DNA from: Streptomyces humicola
GTDB lineage: Bacteria > Actinomycetota > Actinomycetes > Streptomycetales > Streptomycetaceae
DNA length: 64,000 bases
Direction: 5' to 3'
NCBI RefSeq assembly: GCF_024436035.1
Contig: NZ_JANFNG010000013.1
Span: forward strand, 99,827 to 163,826
The position numbers and the translations under genes were made by a program. This document shows, in pieces, positions 31,329 to 38,960 of the stretch. Under the pieces are notes generated by a model, which ran no database searches, was not told where the DNA came from, and saw only the letters and a program-made list of their open reading frames with translations. The first letter of the stretch is position 1; each line of letters starts with the position of its first letter.

Positions 31329-31709
31329 TCAAGCGGTGCGCTGTTCCTCGATGTGCAGGCACCGGCCGCACATCCCACGCGAGCGCGGGATGCAGTAACC
31401 GGCGTCGATACGGCAGGCGGGGCAGATCCGGCGGGCCCGCATCGCCTTGGCGAGCGCCACCGCACGCCCTGATGTCATGGGGCGGACCGGCCGCGCGTCC
31501 GCGATCGTGTACAGGTAGGCGGTCAACGGCTCACGACGCCGCCGGGGACGCAGCAGCTGGGCTTGGACCGGCTGACCACCGGGCCGCAGACCCAGCGCCC
31601 GCAGCTGCCGGCGCGTGGCGTATCCGTCCGGCGCCAGAGCCCACGGGAAGGTCGGGGTGCCGAACCGCGTCCCGTCCGGGTCGAAGCAGTCCGCGAGCGT
31701 CAGCCGCAT
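31329..31709 (-). CDS. RRQRL-motif zinc-binding protein
   Basis: 126 residues from ATG 31709, overlapping the DUF2637 gene stop; GAGG stands seven bases upstream. The middle carries ATRRQLRALGLRPGGQP, the signature of the RRQRL-motif family common in actinomycete conjugative elements. The C-terminus has a four-cysteine zinc knuckle (CPACRIDAGYC, then CGRC). It lies between DUF2637 and traB in one operon. Function unknown; a DNA- or RNA-binding role is inferred from the basic surface and zinc site. Confidence 0.8.
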   Translation of the reverse strand: MRLTLADCFDPDGTRFGTPTFPWALAPDGYATRRQLRALGLRPGGQPVQAQLLRPRRRREPLTAYLYTIADARPVRPMTSGRAVALAKAMRARRICPACRIDAGYCIPRSRGMCGRCLHIEEQRTA

Positions 31710-32563
31710 CACGCCGCCTCACCCTCGCCGGTGGTGCGTTCGGCACGCAGCGTCTCGCGTAGCACGCGAGCCTTGGCAGGCGAGGTCCGCACCGCTTTAC
31801 GGATCGCCTCAGCGGTCAACTCCTCCACCGACCATCCCGCCGTCGCCGACCGCGCCTCTTCCAGCAGCTGCTCCGGTGTGCGCGCCGGGCGAGGGCTGCG
31901 GGCCGACTCAGGTACCCGACCGGTCGTCCTGCGCGGCCGGTGCGCAATCGCAGCAACCGCCGCAACAGAAGGCGCGGGCGTCGCCTCGATCGACTCCAGC
32001 ACCGGTGCATGGTCGGCCGATTGATCGGCCGTCACCTCGAAGACCCTCGGGGCGTGCTGCGGGGTCGACTTGTCCAGGTCAGAGGTAGACCGATTTACGG
32101 TGACCTCAGATGTTTTCTCCTGGTTCGTGTCGTGGTCGGGTTGGTGGTGGAGGACCTTGGCGACCAGATCGGAGCCGAAGTAGATCGACCCGACCGGTAG
32201 CGACGTGGCCAGCAGCACCAGTGCCCAGTTCGCCGGTCCCCAGTCGGCCAGTCGACTCCAGTCGACCGCCCGGTCGTGCAGCTGCGGCACCAGGCCGTGC
32301 ACGTAGTTCAACACCAACGACGCGAGTGCATAGGTGGCCAGTACCCGCAGTGCGAAGGTCTTCGCCTTGCCGGTGAGGACGAGGGTGGCGACCAGTGCGA
32401 GCGCCATCAGACCGTCGACCACGAACGGGTAGAGCATGGCGGCCGTGGCGTCCGCGCCGATGGCCTTGGCCACATCCCGCAGCGCGTTCCACGAGACCCG
32501 AAACGCCATACCGACCACGACGACCAGTGCCAGGACCAGCAGGATTTTGCCCTTGCGGTTCAT
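31709..32563 (-). CDS. DUF2637 membrane protein (transfer/spread-associated)
   Basis: 284 residues from ATG 32563. Four membrane helices occupy the first half (about 7-24, 42-63, 70-92, 108-130). The charged cytoplasmic half ends in a helical domain (EELTAEAIRKAVRTSPAKAR) that looks like the helix-turn-helix often fused to DUF2637. DUF2637 proteins accompany TraB in AICEs and are thought to help spread DNA across septa. Both ends overlap the neighbours by four bases (32560 and 31709), so the operon is translated as a chain. Confidence 0.8.
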   Translation of the reverse strand: MNRKGKILLVLALVVVVGMAFRVSWNALRDVAKAIGADATAAMLYPFVVDGLMALALVATLVLTGKAKTFALRVLATYALASLVLNYVHGLVPQLHDRAVDWSRLADWGPANWALVLLATSLPVGSIYFGSDLVAKVLHHQPDHDTNQEKTSEVTVNRSTSDLDKSTPQHAPRVFEVTADQSADHAPVLESIEATPAPSVAAVAAIAHRPRRTTGRVPESARSPRPARTPEQLLEEARSATAGWSVEELTAEAIRKAVRTSPAKARVLRETLRAERTTGEGEAA

Positions 32564-32790
32564 CGGGCACCTCCTGGCGGGCGCCGGCCGAAGCTGATCG
32601 TGACCGGCTCGTGTACCGCGCCCGCGGCGGCATCGAGCACCAGCACCGCGACCACCAGGACACCGACCGTGATCCGGCCGTCGATCGAGGGCGAGTAGCC
32701 CAGCAGCCATGCGACGCCGGCCACGGCCAGCCCCACGCGCAGGCGGGCCAGCAGCAACAGGGCGCGTTCGGTGTGGGTGATCGGCCTCAT
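32560..32790 (-). CDS. Small membrane protein
   Basis: 76 residues with two short membrane segments (about 15-32 and 38-58). Its start overlaps the end of the DUF6284 gene and its end overlaps the DUF2637 start, so it is clearly part of the transfer operon. The family is not recognised beyond its consistent place in AICE spread operons. Confidence 0.7.
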   Translation of the reverse strand: MRPITHTERALLLLARLRVGLAVAGVAWLLGYSPSIDGRITVGVLVVAVLVLDAAAGAVHEPVTISFGRRPPGGAR

Positions 32791-33047
32791 GCCCCCACCC
32801 CCGACACCGATGCGGCACGGTTGGTCAGCTCACGCCGTGCAGCGAGGACCTTGCGGCGTGCCCGGCGGATCCGGCGGGCGTCCAGCTCGCAGGCCGGACG
32901 GTCGATCGTCATGATCTGCGCGTCCAGCAGCTCAACCTCCGCCAGGATCACGGGCATCTCCCGCTCGATCGCATCCAGCTCCGCGGCGGTGGGTTCTCGG
33001 TCGTCGGAGCCGGTAACAGGCTCCTGAACAGCAGCGATGTAACGCAT
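32787..33047 (-). CDS. DUF6284-type small protein, first gene of the transfer operon
   Basis: 86 residues from ATG 33047, all helical and soluble. TAAELDAIEREMPVILAEVE is followed by an Arg-rich helix (ELDARRIRRARRKVLAARRE), the DUF6284 pattern seen in Streptomyces conjugative elements. It heads the minus-strand run of overlapping genes. The promoter region upstream carries the palindromes described at 33162 and 33236, so the GntR regulator at 33293 probably controls it. Function unknown. Confidence 0.7.
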   Translation of the reverse strand: MRYIAAVQEPVTGSDDREPTAAELDAIEREMPVILAEVELLDAQIMTIDRPACELDARRIRRARRKVLAARRELTNRAASVSGVGA

Positions 33048-33161
33048 GGGTCGTGCTCCCTTCGGATGGAACGGCCCTTACAGCGGCTCCCGGTGTCGCC
33101 ACACCGGGAGCCGCGCTCCGTCCACCCGTCGACTGACGAGTGGCTCTGGCGGGCTCTGCGA

Positions 33162-33174
33162 CTCTGTCACAGAG
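33162..33174. promoter_or_regulatory. Palindrome in the divergent control region, candidate GntR operator
   Basis: CTCTGT-C-ACAGAG is a perfect 13-base palindrome between the transfer operon and gntR. It shares the CTCTG / CAGAG half-site with the larger inverted repeat at 33236-33272. Confidence 0.5.
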
Positions 33175-33235
33175 TGGACTATGTGGCAGAGCTAGTCAAG
33201 TCTCCCTGCGGAACAGTGAGGGAGGGGGAGTGGTT

Positions 33236-33272
33236 CTATCTCTGCCGCTTGGGCACTATGGGGCAGAGATAG
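33236..33272. promoter_or_regulatory. Inverted repeat upstream of gntR, candidate operator
   Basis: CTATCTCTGCC (33236-33246) and GGCAGAGATAG (33262-33272) are perfect 11-base arms separated by 15 bases. They end 20 bases before the gntR start. A related half-site, CTATGTGGCAGAG, lies at 33179-33191. The position fits autoregulation, as with KorSA of pSAM2. Confidence 0.55.
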
Positions 33273-33292
33273 AGACGGAGCTTGGGGTGTTC

Positions 33293-33634
33293 ATGATCGA
33301 GTGGAGTGGCAGGCCTGCCTACCAGCAGGTTGCCGATGATCTCAGGCGGCGTATCGCGGCTGGTGAGTACGCCGAGACCGGCAAGCTGCCTTCCTTGGCC
33401 GAGCTTGAGCGCGGGTATGGCGTCACCAGCACGGTTGCCCGTGAAGCGATTCGCGCGCTGAAAGCCGAGGGGCTCGCGGTGAGCCATCAGGGCAAGGGTG
33501 CCTTCCTTACGGCCGACGCCGCTAAGCGTGCCGGCCAAGCCGACGGGCTGGATGAGCTGCGCCGGGAGATCGAGGAGCTTCGACGCGAAGTCGGGTCGCT
33601 CCGCGAGCGCGTAGCCAAGCTCGAAGGTCATTGA
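33293..33634 (+). CDS. GntR family regulator, KorSA-like
   Basis: 113 residues from ATG 33293. The GntR winged helix is at 5-75 (PAYQQVADDLRRRIAAGEYA, then LPSLAELERGYGVTSTVARE). The C-terminus is a short coiled coil (LDELRREIEELRREVGSLRE) in place of the usual ligand-binding UTRA or FCD domain. Short GntR proteins of this kind keep AICE transfer and replication genes repressed. Palindromes with CTCTG/CAGAG arms lie between it and the divergent transfer operon. GGAG is twelve bases upstream of the start, a rather long spacing. Confidence 0.85.
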   Translation: MIEWSGRPAYQQVADDLRRRIAAGEYAETGKLPSLAELERGYGVTSTVAREAIRALKAEGLAVSHQGKGAFLTADAAKRAGQADGLDELRREIEELRREVGSLRERVAKLEGH

Positions 33635-33830
33635 CGGCGCGGCGGTCGCAGGTATGGGGCGCGGTCTCGGGTTCCCGTACATGGGCACCTCCTCGGTTCG
33701 GATGTGCTCCAGTTCACTACTACGAGCGGAGAACCTGTATCACATCCTGCTACCTGATTAAGTCTCAGCGGTTTTACACATCCGCTTACACGTCCGCTAT
33801 CACTATTTCCCATGGGACTACTCGGACCGC

Positions 33831-33836
33831 TACACT
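33831..33836 (+). promoter_or_regulatory. Candidate -10 element of the kinase operon
   Basis: TACACT, 33 bases before the ATG at 33869, fits the Streptomyces TANNNT -10 consensus. A good ribosome site (AGGAGGGG) follows in the leader. The interval 33635-33868 otherwise holds no gene and is noticeably lower in GC than its surroundings. Confidence 0.35.
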
Positions 33837-33868
33837 CGCGGCTCCGACTAGCTGTCTAGGAGGGGCAG

Positions 33869-34885
33869 ATGGCTCGACAGCATCCGGACTGGAAGCCTGA
33901 CCTTCTTCGCATGCACAGGGAAGAAATAGGGCTGACCCTGGAAGAGGCGGGGGAGAAGCTTCGCGATATCGCGGATCGGCATGGCCTCAACATCGCCGCG
34001 AACTTCCAGACGATCTGGGGACACGAGAAGGGAACGGTATACCCCGGTCCGCATTACCGGCGGGGGTACTGCCGTCTCTATCGTCGCAATGAAGCCCAAC
34101 TTGGCTTTCGTCGAGCACTGCCCGGAGAGGATGCCCCTGTGGAGTCCGCGCTGGCGCCCGCTTCCGCTGAGCGAAAGCTCCCCGATCAGCCGCACGCCGT
34201 ACGCCAGGCGCTCAGCAGCATCCGCGAAGGCACAGCAGATGTAGACATAGAGGCGCTGCGCAATCGTGTCATCGATGCGTGGACCCGACGCTCAACGGGC
34301 GGCAACATCGATGGCCCTTCTGTCGTGCTCGTGGGAGGGTTTGCCGGTTCTGGAAAGTCGGAGTTCGCCAAGTTTCTGGGTAGCCTCACAGGCTGGCCCA
34401 TCCTCGACAAGGACTCACTGACCCGCCCCTTGGTGGACCAACTGCTCATCGCCCTCGGCGGCGAGGCTCACGACAGGAGTTCGGAACTCTACCGCGAGAA
34501 AGTTCGCCCGTTGGAATACCGTTGCTTGATGGAAGCGGCATGGGACAACGTGGACTGCGGAATCTCTACAATCCTCGACGCGCCGTTCGTCTCGGAATTC
34601 TCGCAAGCTGAATGGATGCAGCGCTTCCACAACCGCTGCCGCTCCAAGCGGGTATCCGTCGCGACGATATGGGTCGAATGCGACTCTGATTCCATGCGTG
34701 AGTACATTGAGTTCCGAGGAGCTGCGCGCGACGCATGGAAGATGGAGGCGTGGGAAGAGTATCTCTCAACGCTTAACCTGGATATGCGGCCGCAGGGACC
34801 GCATTTCGTCGTGGACAACCGTCTTGGCGCGGCTGTTGCGCTCGTCGACGAAGCGCGCGACGTTCTGAGCGGAGGTGGCCTGTGA
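33869..34885 (+). CDS. Helix-turn-helix plus P-loop kinase-like ATPase (operon gene 1)
   Basis: 338 residues. The N-terminal 80 form an XRE-like domain (EIGLTLEEAGEKLRDIADRH, then TIWGHEKGTVYPG). After a linker comes an AAA/zeta-toxin-like P-loop kinase domain with Walker A GGFAGSGKSE (156-165), WPILDKDSLTRPLVDQL, and the acidic strand TILDAPFVSEF. The pairing suggests a sensor-regulator that phosphorylates a small molecule or nucleotide, perhaps when it leaves its DNA site. The ATG follows AGGAGGGG. The stop overlaps the next start (GTGA at 34882). It is the first of three genes with four-base overlaps. The substrate is unknown. Confidence 0.75.
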   Translation: MARQHPDWKPDLLRMHREEIGLTLEEAGEKLRDIADRHGLNIAANFQTIWGHEKGTVYPGPHYRRGYCRLYRRNEAQLGFRRALPGEDAPVESALAPASAERKLPDQPHAVRQALSSIREGTADVDIEALRNRVIDAWTRRSTGGNIDGPSVVLVGGFAGSGKSEFAKFLGSLTGWPILDKDSLTRPLVDQLLIALGGEAHDRSSELYREKVRPLEYRCLMEAAWDNVDCGISTILDAPFVSEFSQAEWMQRFHNRCRSKRVSVATIWVECDSDSMREYIEFRGAARDAWKMEAWEEYLSTLNLDMRPQGPHFVVDNRLGAAVALVDEARDVLSGGGL

Positions 34886-35469
34886 CTGGATCTGGCGTGA
34901 TCTTGTACGGCCCTCCGGGGTCGGGCAAGGACACCATCACTGCCGAACTGACGCTTCTCTGCCCGGAGTTCATGCTTTTTCAGCGGCTCAAGGCCGGTCC
35001 CGGCCGGACGACCGGATACCGGCTCACGACTGCCGAGCACATTGAGGAGCTGTCGCGCGCCGGAGAGCTGCTCTACCGCAACGCCCGGTACAACGCCGAG
35101 TACGCGATCGACAGACACGGCGTCGCCGCTCTGGTCGACGACGGACGGATTCCTGTGCTGCACATGGGCCAGGTAGCCGGAGCGAGCGCGGTCGCCGAGT
35201 TCCCCCTCCACTGGGCCAGAGTTCTGCTCTGGTGTTCGCTTGAGGTTACAGAGAAACGGTCCGTCGGTCGCGGCGACAAGGACGTGGAAGCGCGACTGAA
35301 GGTCTGGCACGAGACGCGGGAAGACCTGCTGGCCCACGCCGACGAACCGTGGACGCTGGCCATCCGGACCGACCATCTCAGCCCTGCCGAGTCGGCTCAG
35401 GCCATCAGCGATGTACTTGAATCCCGCGCGACTGCCGAGCGCCGAAACATCAGGGAGCTGATCGGATGA
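34882..35469 (+). CDS. Guanylate-kinase-like nucleotide kinase (operon gene 2)
   Basis: 195 residues from GTG 34882. The P-loop GPPGSGKDT (9-17) is followed by RTTGYRLTTAEHIEELSRAG, which stands where guanylate kinases have their TTRPxRxGE and nucleotide-binding strand. Then come a HMGQVAGASAV strand, an LID-like region with paired basic residues (KRSVGRGDKDVEARL), and a helical end. Length and layout match (d)NMP kinases, but the base-recognition residues differ from true Gmk, so the accepted nucleotide is probably unusual. It overlaps both neighbours by four bases. Confidence 0.7.
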   Translation: MTGSGVILYGPPGSGKDTITAELTLLCPEFMLFQRLKAGPGRTTGYRLTTAEHIEELSRAGELLYRNARYNAEYAIDRHGVAALVDDGRIPVLHMGQVAGASAVAEFPLHWARVLLWCSLEVTEKRSVGRGDKDVEARLKVWHETREDLLAHADEPWTLAIRTDHLSPAESAQAISDVLESRATAERRNIRELIG

Positions 35470-36317
35470 CCACCCTCGGGATCGTGCACCCTGGGAGCAT
35501 GGGTGCGGCCGTCGGCGCTCAGGCGAAACATCACGGAGCAGAGGTTCTGTGGTGCCCCGACGGGCGCAGCGCTTCGACTAAGGAACGCGCCGAGCGCTAC
35601 GGGCTCACCCCAGTGATCCATGTCGACGAAATGACCGAGCGAGCAGACTTTATCCTGAGCCTGTGCCCGCCGGCCGTCGCCGAGGACGTCGCTCGATCGA
35701 TCGCGGCGCACGCCTACACAGGGACCTACGTGGACGCGAACGCCGTCTCGCCGGCCACCATGGTGAACATCAACGCCATCATGCGGGCGTCCGGAGCGAC
35801 GGTGGTCGACGGCTCCGTCATCGGTTCGCCCCCGTCGGCGTCCAAGAGCACGCGGCTCTATCTCTCAGGGGCATCCGAGGCATTGCCTCCCGTGGCGCAG
35901 CTCTTCGCCGGAAGCGCCGTACAAGCTCACCTATTGCCGGGTGATATCGGGCAGGCCTCAGCGCTCAAGATGTCGTACGGCAGTTACCAGAAGACGAGCC
36001 GCGTTCTCGCGGCAGTCTCGTACGCGCTGGCCCGGGACTACGGCGTAGAGACCGAATTGCTCGACATCGCGCGGGGACGCGTGTCCAGTTACCTCGCCGA
36101 AACTGCGTACTTCCCGAAGGTAGCTGCGCGGGCATGGCGTTGGGCCCCTGAGATGCACGAGGTGGCGCGCGCCCTCCGAGAGGCTGGCCTGCCATCTGAC
36201 CTCGCCAACGCGTCGGCCGCGGTCATGAGCCGGTGGGAGAGCCTCAAAGACTCGTCCATGGATGTCGTGCAGGTGCTCGATCACCTGCACGAGGCCCCGG
36301 ACACTGAGCCTTCCTAA
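35466..36317 (+). CDS. 6-phosphogluconate-dehydrogenase-like NAD(P)-dependent oxidoreductase with DUF1932-type end (operon gene 3)
   Basis: 283 residues. The Rossmann domain starts LGIVHPGSMGAAVGAQAKHH with the dinucleotide loop GxxxPGxMG, then the conserved LSLCPPAVAEDVA and YVDANAVSPATM, and VDGSVIGSPP near the substrate pocket. The C-terminal helical domain contains ALKMSYGSYQKTSRVLAAVS, in which a Lys stands at the usual catalytic place, matching the DUF1932 phosphogluconate-dehydrogenase-like group. It should oxidise or reduce a hydroxyacid or imine. Encoded with two kinases in strict overlap, it probably acts on the same metabolite. Not a normal pentose-phosphate enzyme. Confidence 0.78.
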   Translation: MTTLGIVHPGSMGAAVGAQAKHHGAEVLWCPDGRSASTKERAERYGLTPVIHVDEMTERADFILSLCPPAVAEDVARSIAAHAYTGTYVDANAVSPATMVNINAIMRASGATVVDGSVIGSPPSASKSTRLYLSGASEALPPVAQLFAGSAVQAHLLPGDIGQASALKMSYGSYQKTSRVLAAVSYALARDYGVETELLDIARGRVSSYLAETAYFPKVAARAWRWAPEMHEVARALREAGLPSDLANASAAVMSRWESLKDSSMDVVQVLDHLHEAPDTEPS

Positions 36318-36341
36318 TGCGTGTGAACAGGTGAGGCTCGG

Positions 36342-36860
36342 TCAGTCGTTCCCCAGAGCCTCGCGTGCGGCAGTGGCGAAAGCGTGCATCGCAACAGCTT
36401 GTATTGCCTCTCGAAATTGCGCCGCACATTTGTCCAGGCCGTGTCGATCTTCCTCACGGCAGCGCCAATACCATGCCGTGCCTGCTTCATCAAGGGCTTT
36501 GAGCTGCTGAAACAGGGCAATCCCAGTCGTCGCCAGAGGTCCCGGACCGGCGATCGCGACGCGCCCCTGGGCGCCGGTAACCTCCACCCACTCCTTCGCA
36601 GTCTCCTGGTAAAGGTCTTCGTTCGCCTCGCCATCGTCGAGCTTGTCAGCTACGCGCCACCAGGCCATAGCAAAGCGTGCCGAAGCACTGAGCAAGTCAT
36701 CACAAGCCTGGCGGCGCATGTCCTCCGTGCGTCGGCAATCGTCCGCTTCGAGCTGCGTCCTCTGTTGGTGCACCTGAGTGAACATCGAGAGTCCTCCCCC
36801 CGCGAGTCCTCCCAGGGCGCCGATACAGGTTCCGATGAGCGTCGCTATGGTTCCGTCCAC
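36342..36860 (-). CDS. Membrane-anchored hypothetical protein
   Basis: 172 residues from GTG 36860. A glycine-rich N-terminal membrane helix (LIGTCIGALGGLAGGGLSMF, residues 8-27) is followed by a long cytoplasmic coiled-coil-like helix (EADDCRRTEDMRRQACDDLL) and a helical remainder. The family is not recognised. Proteins with one N-terminal anchor and a helical body are common in actinobacterial islands. It is convergent with the kinase operon, 24 bases from its stop, and is the last gene before attR. Confidence 0.6.
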   Translation of the reverse strand: MDGTIATLIGTCIGALGGLAGGGLSMFTQVHQQRTQLEADDCRRTEDMRRQACDDLLSASARFAMAWWRVADKLDDGEANEDLYQETAKEWVEVTGAQGRVAIAGPGPLATTGIALFQQLKALDEAGTAWYWRCREEDRHGLDKCAAQFREAIQAVAMHAFATAAREALGND

Positions 36861-36970
36861 GTTGGTAGTGGATCAGGAACCTGGCAGTTTGATCACCGGG
36901 TTCACGAAATCGCCATTAACATGCTGGTGGAGAGTGGCCGTTCATCTGGTGACCGCTAAGACTTCGGGCG

Positions 36971-36992
36971 CTGACATCAACCCCTGACATCA
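36971..36992. promoter_or_regulatory. Putative integrase arm-type sites, right end
   Basis: CTGACATCA at 36971-36979 and at 36984-36992, four bases apart, matches the pair at 21133-21154 in word, spacing and orientation. It is 97 bases from the right core. The rest of 36861-37089 is empty. Confidence 0.6.
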
Positions 36993-37089
36993 ACAGTGGT
37001 AGACGCAGGAAGACAAGGGGAGATAGCGGTCGCAGCGGCGCCCCAGCCTGGGCACCGCCCACATGCACCTCCCGAAGGACAGCACGCGC

Positions 37090-37132
37090 CTGGGGGTCAA
37101 GGGGTCGCAGGTTCAAATCCTGTCGTCCCGAC
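37090..37132. repeat. att core copy 2 (attR of element 1, attL of element 2)
   Basis: 43 bases identical to the tRNA-Pro 3' end. With copy 3 the identity continues to 37150 (61 bases) and, after one mismatch, nine more bases, so elements 1 and 2 have cores of different extent. The 5' half of the tRNA is absent, so this is not a second tRNA gene. Confidence 0.92.
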
Positions 37133-38576
37133 CAGCGTTTTCGCAGGTCGGAGGCCGTTTTCTCGAGTTCGGGAAGGCGGCCTCTTCGCTGTCCTGGCGG
37201 TGGTGGTCGCAGTGTGGTCGCGCTGGTGCGGCGGGGCTGGGAGGCGTTTGGTGAAGTGGCGGCCGGTGCGGGGGAGTAGGCGGGTGTGAGCGCCTTGCGC
37301 AGCCGGGTGAGGTGGTCGGGGTGTGGTCGCAGCCAGCCGGGCCAGTGCAGGTGGTGGCGGTCTGGGTCCGCTTGGGTGAGGGCTTGGTCGATGGCGTCGA
37401 CGGCGTCGCGGGCGGCCTTGGTGGTCAGGTGACTGTAGATGTTGGCGGTCGTGGACAGGGTGGAGTGCCGCAGGGTCTTGGAGACCACCGTCAGGGGGAC
37501 GCCGGCGTTGATGGTGAGCGTGGCGGCGAGGTGGCGCAGGTCGTGCAGGCTGATGCGGGGGACGCCTGCTTGGCTCGTTAGTCGGCGGAAGCGGCGGAGC
37601 ACGTGCTCGGGGCGCAGTGGACGCCCATCGGGCCGGCAGAAGACCAGGTCGGCGTAGGGACCGTCCGGCTGGATGGGTGTGCCGCTGCCGACTGGAGGTG
37701 GCGTACGCGCGGCGTGGCGTGTGAGGGCTGCGGCGACGCGTGGGGAGATGGCGACCCAGTTTTTGCTGGAGCGCGTCTTGGGCGGGGTGAGGACGAGGTG
37801 GTTGTTGTCAACGGCGGAGAGGGTGTAGCGGACGTAGAGAACTTTTTTCTTTGAGGTGGACGTCTGCCCAGTGGAGTCCGAGTGCTTCGCCTTTGCGCAT
37901 GCCGGTGCCGATGAGGAGTTCGCACAGGTCGGCCAAGAGGGGATCGTGCTGGTGGCAGTGGCGCAGGAAGCGGGCTGCTTCTTGCGGTGTCCAGATGCGG
38001 CGTTCGGGAGTTGGTGGCCGGGGGAGGACGGCGGGGCGTGCCGGGTTGTGGGGGAGGCGGTGTTGTCGGACGGCGTCGCCGAGCGCGCTGGAGAGGGTGG
38101 CCAGGCACCGGTGGAGGGTTACCCGGCCGCGGCCAGCAGTGAGTTGGGCATGGACGAAGCCGGCGATGTGGCGGTGGCCGAGTTCGTCGAGTTTGAGGCT
38201 GCCGAGCGCCGGGATGAGGTCCTTGGTGACGTAATCGCGGTAGCGCGCACAGGTGGTGGGCTTGATCGTGAGCGCCTTCGCTGCTAGCCATGCGGTGAGG
38301 TAGTCGGCGACGGTCTGGTTCGGGTCGGCGTTGAATCCGCCGGCCTCACCTTCGAGCAGCCGGCGTAGCGCGGTGCGTGCGGTGTGGCGGCTGGGGAAGC
38401 CGCCGCGGCGGATGGTGGTGCGCTGTCCGGCGGGGGAGGGCAGGTCGACGGCGAAGGTCCAGGTGCCGTGGTCGGGATCGGCTGCCAGGGCCGGGCAGCG
38501 GGTGCCGAGCTGGCGGTGGTGGTTGTCGCGGCAGCCGCAGCGGCGGTAGACGCGACCGCGGTCGGTGGGAGAGCGC

Positions 38577-38801
38577 ATGGTGATCGCCTCCAAGACGGAG
38601 GGGGGCCGACACGCTCAGTGTCCGCCGCTGCACTCACTACGCGACCACACACCGAAACTTACTTGCCCTACCTGCGGTGTTCCCTTGTCGAGGCCTCAAG
38701 GACAGTTAGTCCTTGGTGATCAAGTCACGGGAGGGCGCTTCGGTGAGGCGGTCTGGGAGTGCGGACCTGACGGCGGGCATGCCCGATGGTTGAAGAGTTG
38801 A
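38577..38801 (+). CDS. Possible small zinc-ribbon protein
   Basis: A 74-codon frame whose end looks coding: LTCPTCGVPLSRPQGQ, then WECGPDGGHARW. The CxxC and C-x5-H pair could form a zinc ribbon. The 5' part overlaps the integrase start on the other strand, and no good ribosome site is visible, so the real start may be further in. This could equally be the tail of a lost gene. The remainder of 38579-38960 has no other candidate. Confidence 0.3.
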   Translation: MVIASKTEGGRHAQCPPLHSLRDHTPKLTCPTCGVPLSRPQGQLVLGDQVTGGRFGEAVWECGPDGGHARWLKS

Positions 38802-38960
38802 TGGTGGCGATTTTCAACGGAGACTACCTTTTGAGTCTTCCGGGCTGAAATACTCCGTGTAGCCCTTACCGCCTGGGTGAAGGCAACTGCCAGGTACGGC
38901 GTGGCTTGGTGGCGCCGGTGTGGGGTTCGTCTGCGTCTTGGCCTTACTGGGGGTCTGGCT

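Larger units (their letters stand above)
36916..38578 (-). pseudogene. Tyrosine integrase of element 2, frameshifted
   Basis: The frame starts at ATG 38578 (GGAGG eight bases upstream) with an arm-binding domain containing a Cys pair (RRCGCRDNHH), a core-binding domain, and the first catalytic Arg in GTGMRKGEALGL. At a run of six A near 37850 the frame breaks; with one A fewer it would read HLKEK-VLYVRYTLSA. The second frame carries HDLRHLAATL, LRHSTL and nucleophile Tyr in NIYSHL. The C-terminus reads on through the att core (WSGRQDLNLRPLDPQ is the antisense of the tRNA end) and stops at 36916 inside element 1. The enzyme is probably inactive unless the extra A is a sequencing error or is bypassed. 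Confidence 0.8.

Noticed and set aside
37090..37132. Second and third tRNA-Pro genes at 37090 and 49749
   Set aside because: Only the 3' half of the tRNA is present; the acceptor 5' strand and D-arm are missing, so these are att cores.
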